From Primula veris (lineage: Eukaryota; Streptophyta; Magnoliopsida; Ericales; Primulaceae): a stretch of DNA of 64,000 nt. Both the position numbers and the translations under genes were made by a program. Of this stretch, positions 57,740 through 64,000 are shown one piece after another. Position 1 is the stretch's first letter. Each line of letters starts with the position of its first letter. Location: NCBI GenBank assembly GCA_963682055.1, contig OY821742.1:14973752-15037751 (forward strand). Direction: 5' to 3'. Below the pieces are notes generated by a model that saw nothing but the letters and a program-made list of their open reading frames with translations, was not told the origin of the DNA and ran no database searches.

Positions 57740-58369
57740 TGTTAGAGTAATTATCGCATATCGTATAGATAATAATCAAATCTGTGATTTATAAAGAGAT
57801 ATTCATAGTTACCATTATGAGTCCTTTTAATGGTAAGTTAGCTTTAACAATATGGTATCAGAGCAGGGCTAACGATGTTGGGCTCACATCCATCAATTTA
57901 ATATGTCCACTCGTAAGACACTTGAAATGTCGGGCCACGAGCGAGATAGAGTGTTAGAGTATTATCTCACATCGACTAGATAGTAATCGAGTCTGTGGTT
58001 TATTAAAAGTTACTCATCCTTAACATTACGAGAAATTTTAATGGTAAAGTAATATAGATTCTAATATGATATCAGAGCGGGTCTAGCGATGTTGGATTCA
58101 TCTCCACCCATTTAATATGTCCGCTCATAGGACCCTTGAAATGTCGGGTCACGAGCGAATGGGAGTGTTAGAGTAATTAACCCACATCGTCTAGATAATA
58201 ATCGAGTCTGTAGTTTATAAAGAAATATTAATTATTACCATTACGAGTCTTTTTAATGGTAAGTTATATGGATTTTAATATGCTCTGATACCATATTAGA
58301 ACTCATATACCTCTTTATAAAGTACAGACTCGGTTATTATATAGACGATGCGTAATAATTACTCTAACA
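57740..58369 (+). mobile_element. TRIM cluster: three direct LTRs and one inverted
   Basis: Terminal repeats of about 110 bp start TGTTAGAGTAATTA at 57740, 57952 and 58166. Each of the first two is followed by (ATATG)(G/A)TATCAGAGC, the Met-tRNA primer site, and about 100 bp of non-coding internal DNA ending in a short purine tract. Immediately after the third LTR comes the reverse complement TGCTCTGATACCATA and an inverted LTR ending CTCTAACA at 58369. There is no coding capacity and no 5S-like segment, so it is not Cassandra. Confidence 0.85.
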
Positions 58370-59039
58370 TTGTTGACGTGACTCTAAAGACTAGCAAATC
58401 TCCCTTTGAAAATACATACATATATTTTGAGAAAAAAATCCAAGACTTAATCAACCTAATATATACCTATTTCAATCAACTGAAGTTCTACCACACAATT
58501 TAGTTGTATCATCATATTAGTATTCAAATCATGGTAAAACGAACTATAATAAGACTAAGGAAGCAAAACTTTAAGAGAATGTCGAGAATTGAGTTAAGGT
58601 AGAAATTGTAGAGTGAAAGGAGGGAAATTAGGATTTCTACTATAAAACACACTCCAAATTAAATAGGGTAGAACTCGAATTTTGAGATTATCTGTATTTT
58701 AAGAATGTGTGTAGGATCGATTGGCGGTAAATTAGGATTCTGTTTGTGGGTTTGATTTGGGGGAGATGGGAAATAGAAGGAGAAAAAGAAAGGGAGATGG
58801 AATATTAGACAACAAGCAAACGTCTCTTAGTTAAACCGATTTACTCCGTCATTGATGACATATTGGTTGACATGCTAGCAAATTACCCCAAAGTAGGGCA
58901 TGGTGTGGACCGTGTGGTGATAAAATATTAGATTTTGTGCTTGCGTGGCTGGTGACTAGGCAAAATCGCCCCAACCTAGGAATATTTACGCCTATTTTTT
59001 GGCAAATCGAGTCGTTGAAATTGACGACCCCTATCATAA
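58370..59039. other. unassigned insert within the duplicated NLR flank
   Basis: No gene recognised. This stretch has no counterpart at 30.9-31.1 kb, so it arrived with, or next to, the plastid and TRIM sequences. Confidence 0.4.
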
Positions 59040-59466
59040 TATTATAACTTATTCATTTGTGTCTGGCCTCTAAACGAAGTGATAATGTACGTTATGGACA
59101 AGGCTTAAGAGATCCGATATGGGTTTTCTAATTGATTCAGAATTCCTGGTTCTGAACACAGAAAGTATTGCTTTAGTTACTTCATTTTCTTTTACGTCAC
59201 CATTCTGTAAGAAATTACAATTGATGTTCTAAAAAACGTTGACTTGTTGATAGTGAAAAGGGACATCTTTAGATATATATTTTTGTACCCAATGATATGC
59301 AATTAATAGTCATGTTGCATGGTTCGTCCCTTACTGTTATGGACGTTAATATCTAGTTTCGTTACTGTATTTAATTTCAAGTGGTGTAAAAATAATATGG
59401 ATTGTCCTTGCATGTTTTCTCAAAGCCACAAGAAATAACTCTATAAATGCATGCTTTGCTTATTTC

Positions 59467-61764
59467 TGTCGGTTTTGGTGTACGTAAAAGCAATAATTAA
59501 AAGTGCAAGGACTAAAAAGAAATAAACAATTTTATTTCTATAATGGAATATGACTCTATTACAAAATTCCGACACTTGCAGAATGTAGATGCAATTAATA
59601 AAAATTTCAGACAGAATAATATAAGTTATTAAACTACTGGACTGGTTTGTAATTAAACAAAACTGCCAGACAGAATAGTATAATTACTAAACTGCTGGAC
59701 TGATTTGTAATTAAACGAAACTGCCAGACAGAATAGTATAAAACTAAACTGCTGGACTGTTTGTTAATTAAAAGAAACTGCCAGACAGAATAGTATAATT
59801 ACTAAACTGCTGGACTGTTTCTGTAAATAAATTACAGGACTGAAATGAAACTAATCTAATTACAGAATTAAATTACAGAATTGAAACAGTACTTTAAATA
59901 AATTACAGAAAGGTAAAACAGAATTTAAAGGTTACAGCTAAGGACAGAAAATTGAAATACTTAAATTAAATTACATAAATGAAATGAAATAAAAAAAGAC
60001 ATAAAAGAAATAGACGAGACTACTGTTTGACAGTATGCCCTTAACCGATATTCGTCTAACCACCTTTGAGGTTTCTGGTTATGTTTGGCGCTTCGATCCC
60101 AAGGTACAACGTCTCGGATGACTCGCCGGATACTGGCGACGAGTCAAGGTCGAGCTGTTGGTGGGTGGCTCTCTCTGACTAAAAATGTAATGCTTATTTT
60201 TGAGAGATGATATATGCTGCTGCTGTTTTATTTCAGAATGTTGTGTCTTTGACCTGTGGGGGGTCTGTCTATTTATAGGCTTGCTGAGTATCTCAGCATT
60301 AAAGTCACTTTATTACTGTCAGTTTTCGAAATTCGAAACTGCAGTATTAACTTTGCAATGAATTCATATTTATTGCAACAGTTACAGCTTTGCTGGAAGC
60401 TTTTCCCGAATATGCGCACTTTTTCCGAACAGGAACGTTTTTCCCGAACAGGCACACTTTTTCCGAACAGGCGCACTTTTCCCGAACAGGAACATTACTA
60501 AACAAAACTGCCAGACAGAATAGTATAATTACGAAACAGCTGGACTGATTTGTAATTAAACGAAACTGCCAGACAGAATAGTATAAAACTAAACTGCTGG
60601 ACTGTTTGTTAATTAAAAGAAACTGCCAGACAGAATAGTATAATTACTAAACTGCTGGACTGTTTCTGTAAATAAATTACAGGACTGAAATGAAACTAAT
60701 CTAATTACAGAATTGAAACAGTACTTTAAATAAATTACAGAAAGGTAAAAACAGAATTTAAAGGTTACAACTAAGGACAGAAAATTGAAATACTGAAATT
60801 AAATTACATAAATGAAATGAAATAAAAAATGACATAAAAGAAATAGACGAGGCTACTGTTTGACAGTATGCCATTAACCGATATTCGTCTAACCACCTTT
60901 GAGGTTTCTGGTTATGTTTGGCGCTTCGATCCCAAGGTACAACGTCTCGGATGACTCGCCGGAAACTGGCGACGAGTCAAGGTCGAGCTGTTGGTGGGTG
61001 GCTCTCTCTGACTAAAAATGTAATGCTTATTTTTGAGAGATGATATATGCTGCTGCTGTTTTATTTAAGAATGTTGTGTCTTTGACCTGTGGGGGGTCTG
61101 CCTATTTATAGGCTTGCTGAGTATCTCAGCATTAAAGTCACTTTATTACTGTCAGTTTTCGAAATTCGAAACTGCAGTATTAACTTTGCAATGAATTCAT
61201 ATTTATTGCAACAGTTACAGCTTTGCTGGAAGCTTTTCCCGAATATGCGCACTTTTTCCGAACAGGAACGTTTTTCCCGAACAGGCGCACTTTTTCCGAA
61301 CAGGCGCATTTTTCCCGAACAGGCGCACTTTTCCCGAACAGGAACAGGCACACTTTTTCCAAGCACGCCCGACCCGACGAGCAAGCGCGTGTGTGATGCA
61401 CAATACACACATGTGTATGTGGACACACTACTTAATATCCACATGGGATACCTTAGTATATATATTGTAAAAATGAGACTTCATTTTCCAATGTGGGACA
61501 AATCCTAATGAGTTATCCTCATTAAACCCATTTTCCAGCATTAAGAGTTTTCCTCTTTCTCAACCCCAATCTTTGACGCCAATTTCCATTCACTCCCATT
61601 CTCCGAATAGGTCATGCGACATACCGTTACGAACCTTGTCATACCATCTACTCAACCGTCTTGAGTATGGTGCCAAAAGACAACGGCTGTCACTTGGAAT
61701 CTTGACTCAAAGATGGTCTCGTGACCATTCGGAAACTACCATGTTAAACATGGTTTTTCCAACA
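59467..61764 (-). repeat. 3' LTR of Copia 2 with internal tandem duplication
   Basis: About 2.3 kb. Segments 59655-60499 and 60500-61335 are tandem copies (offset 833-845 bp with small indels). Each begins with several roughly 55-bp units containing CTGCCAGACAGAATAG and CTGCTGGACTG, and each ends in a CCCGAACAGG minisatellite. The single-copy end (61336-61764) has a TATA-like TATATATATTG on the minus strand near 61455-61466. Confidence 0.85.
61238..61355 (-). repeat. 18-bp minisatellite in Copia 2 LTR
   Basis: Repeats of TTTTTCCGAACAGGCGCA / CCCGAACAGGAACG, six to seven units here and about four at 60405-60495. It sits at the same LTR position as the G-rich array of Copia 1, just downstream of the TATA box. 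Confidence 0.83.
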
Positions 61765-62321
61765 ATCCCCCACATGAATGCAATTGGCTTAAAAGTCCAT
61801 GTCCTAAAATGCAAATAAGAGAACCACAAAAGTTCACTGCCTAAGGTCAGGTAGCGCACGCCTTGAAACTGCCGTAGCGGAGTATTACCCAGAATATTGC
61901 TATTAGGTAGTTGTAAAGCCTTGAACCATTAAGCTTTGTGTATCCCAGAATGGCACCCGCACAGTGTCCTCTCTACCCACGTACTAAGCCCTTTAGTTGT
62001 TGTCCATATTTGGCCTGGACTGCCTTGGCACGTTCAACTGAGTGCTCTAGTGATTTAGCCCATGCTCATCACATAGTACCGGCCTTACACACTCGTTATA
62101 GGTGTTTCCAAGTAGAAGGTGTCCTGACTCACCTTACTCGAACGTCGTGTTACTTGGATCATTAAGAGCCTCAAGCTCACCCTTACAATGGTACAGGTCT
62201 ATCACTCTGTCATCGCAGAAACGGGCTGGGAACTCCAGGTTCCCGAGTGCTTTGTTTGGCTGCCCCCACAGTTCAGTTTCCCATTGAACCCAGCAGGTAA
62301 ATCCCATCAGGGTTGGGTTGC
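61765..62321 (-). other. 3' non-coding region of Copia 2
   Basis: Between the end of pol and the LTR. 61765-62045 matches 13917-14190 of Copia 1. The remainder is missing in Copia 1. Confidence 0.7.
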
Positions 62322-64000
62322 CTATGGGGAGGCTACCAATTTAATGGGCTTCAATCCCATTCCGTTCGATGACGCTTCGACTCTCTCTTGAGTCAAGCCC
62401 TTTGTAAATGGATCCGCAATGTTATCCTTTGATCTCACAAAATCTAAGGATACAACACCGTTAGCTAACAATTCTCTTATGGATTTATGTCTCCGACGTA
62501 TATGTCGAGACTTTCCATTATACATATGGTCCTGAGCCCGCGCAATAGCTGATTGACTATCGCAATGCATACTTATCGCAGGAATAGGTTTTGGCCACAT
62601 TGGAATCACTTCCAAGAAGCTTCTCAGCCAGTCTGCCTCTTCAGTTGCCAGGTCCAAAGCTATGAATTCTGATTCCATAGTTGATCTTGTGATGCAAGTT
62701 TGTTTGGAGGATCTCCAAGACACGGCAGCACCTCCCATTACAAACACATATCCACTCGTGGATCTTGTGCTGTTGGAGTCTGATATCCAGTTGGCATCTG
62801 AATACCCTTCCAGTACCGCCGGATATCTTGTATAGTGCAGCCCATAATTGGCTGTATATCTCATATACCTGAGAAGCTTTATTATGGCCTTCCAGTGCTC
62901 CTCATTCGGATTACTGGTATACCTACTCAGTCTGCTTACTGAGTTGGCTATATCAGGTCTAGTACAGTTCATCACATACAAGAGACTGCCTATGATCCTA
63001 GAGAATTCCAATTGTCTCACACTTTTGCCGAAATTCTTTTTCAGGCTACAATTGAACTCAATTGGAGTTCTTGACATTGCCTTACTACCACTGTCAAATT
63101 TTTCAAGTGTTTGTCTAACATAATGACCTTGCGACAGGGCATACCCCTCTGACATCTTGGTGATTTTCATACCAAGTATAATGTTAGCTAAACCCAAGTC
63201 TTTCATATCGAAATGATGTGACAACATTTTCTTAGTGGAGTTGATCTTATCAGTACTCCCTATTATAATCATGTCGTCCACATAAAGGCAAACTACTACA
63301 TAATCTTTTCCACTTCCTTTCATGTAGACACATTTGTCACACTCATTTATGCGAAAGCCATTTGATAGCATGATTCTATCAAATTTCTCGTGCCATTGCT
63401 TGGGTGCTTGTTTGAGTCCATACAATGACTTTACAAGTTTGCACACCATGTGCTCTTTCCCTGGAACCACAAACCCTTCAGGTTGTTCCATATAAATTTC
63501 CTCTTCTAATTCTCCATTTAGAAAAGCCATTTTTACATCCATCTGATGTATTTCCAGATCAAACAATGCCGCGAGAGCAATGACGATCCGAATCGACATT
63601 TTCCTGGAGACAGGAGCGTATGTGTCGAAATAATCGACACCTTCAGTTTGCCTGAAGCCTTTGACTACAAGTCTTGCCTTATACTTCTCGATCATGCCAT
63701 CAACCTTTAACTTTCTCTTGAAGATCCACTTGTGACCTAGGGGCTTGCATCCTTGCGGAAGATCCACTAGTTCCCAAGTGTGGTTTTGCATAATCGATTC
63801 AATCTCATTATTGATTGCTTCTTCCTAATATTGGGAATCCGGTGTTGACATATACTGTTGATATGTCACCGGTTCACCTTCTATCATGAAGGTTACGAAA
63901 TCAGGCCCAAAGGAAGTTTCCTTCCTCGCCCTTTTGTTTCGTCGAGGCTCTTCCTCTTCTTCTTTCTCTGACGGTTCACTTGCCCCCACATTTCCATCAC
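62322..64000 (-). pseudogene. Copia pol: reverse transcriptase and RNase H
   Basis: On the minus strand from the window edge: an acidic linker, then SFGPDF and the RT region. A TAG at 63825-63827 replaces Trp in SQYWEEA (read from the other copy). From there the frame is open: [43 protein letters not shown] (RT catalytic Asp pair), then RNase H with the conserved YSDANW, SSGYVF-like ([11 protein letters not shown]), STMESEF and DPFTKGL, ending at 62322. Nearly intact apart from that one stop; integrase and gag lie outside the window. Confidence 0.9.

Larger units (their letters stand above)
57110..59466 (+). repeat. duplicate of the NLR 5' flank, interrupted
   Basis: 57110-57368 matches 30820-30975 and 59040-59466 matches 31022-31440 (for example TTTGTGTCTGG, AGAAAGTATTGCTTTA, TTTTTGTACCCAA, CACAAGAAATAACT), in the same order and direction. 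The middle holds plastid rDNA, a TRIM cluster and about 0.65 kb of unassigned DNA. The match stops at the edge of the Copia 2 insertion. Confidence 0.85.
59467..64000 (-). mobile_element. Copia LTR retrotransposon 2, runs off window
   Basis: 3' LTR 59467-61764 (minus strand TGTTGGAAAAACC...ACCGACA), polypurine ATGTGGGGGAT just upstream, then 3' non-coding region and pol. It shares coding (about 90% residue identity by eye in RT) and 3' non-coding sequence with the element at 8352-15758. Its 5' half and target duplicate lie beyond 64000. Confidence 0.9.

Noticed and set aside
61106..61444. Frames of 65-139 codons with cysteine-rich repeats around the CCCGAACAGG array
   Set aside because: The 18-bp repeat is a multiple of three and keeps frames open. 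Products are repeat translations inside the LTR.

Overview
This is nuclear DNA from a flowering plant, almost certainly a eudicot. The supporting signs are low GC, GT-AG introns, a neprosin-family gene, an RPM1-like NLR, Stowaway, TRIM, Copia, Sirevirus and hAT elements of plant type, and a fragment of plastid 23S rDNA. The species cannot be fixed from the sequence. Two host genes are visible; most of the rest is transposable elements, many nested or broken.

Layout. (1) 0.8-3.5 kb: an intact neprosin-family (DUF239) gene on the minus strand, seven exons, all introns in phase 0. Its promoter, exon 1 and part of intron 1 are copied in inverted orientation at 6.0-6.9 kb. That copy has a nonsense codon and carries a 193-bp CACTA-type MITE whose empty site survives in the original. 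Two Stowaway MITEs lie between the arms. (2) 7.5-8.3 kb: a LINE ORF1 (DUF4283) relic. (3) 8.35-15.76 kb: a degraded Copia element with 1.4-1.6 kb LTRs containing G-rich 7-bp arrays of unequal length. (4) 15.8-27.9 kb: AT-rich intergenic DNA with a terminal-exon relic, a Helitron-like element with a doubled 5' end, several MITEs and a Copia protease relic. (5) 27.9-30.2 kb: a deleted hAT copy. (6) 31.5-34.6 kb: an RPM1-like CC-NB-LRR gene with one intron and one frameshift. (7) 36.9-45.1 kb: a gag-only Sirevirus-like element with TSD CTTTG, inserted in an older LTR. Its 5' LTR has been amplified into three 1.28-kb tandem units that include host flank. (8) 46.0-50.4 kb: a gag-only Ty3-type element on the minus strand. 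(9) 52.76-55.97 kb: a structurally complete hAT element with an exact 8-bp TSD and an uninterrupted 811-codon transposase. (10) 56.3-59.5 kb: a 21-bp satellite, a duplicate of the NLR upstream region, a plastid 23S rDNA insertion and a TRIM cluster. (11) 59.5-64 kb: a second Copia element of the same broad family as the first, minus strand, running off the window.

How it fits together. The two hAT copies and the two Copia copies each serve as internal references, so lesions can be read by comparison. The 5' flank of the NLR gene recurs at 51.6-59.47 kb and ends exactly at the left edge of the second Copia element. This suggests a tandem NLR cluster whose second member was hit by that insertion and should continue beyond 64 kb. 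No undescribed multi-gene system was found. The most unusual structures are the flank-plus-LTR tandem array, the two gag-only elements side by side, and the hypervariable arrays in the Copia LTRs.
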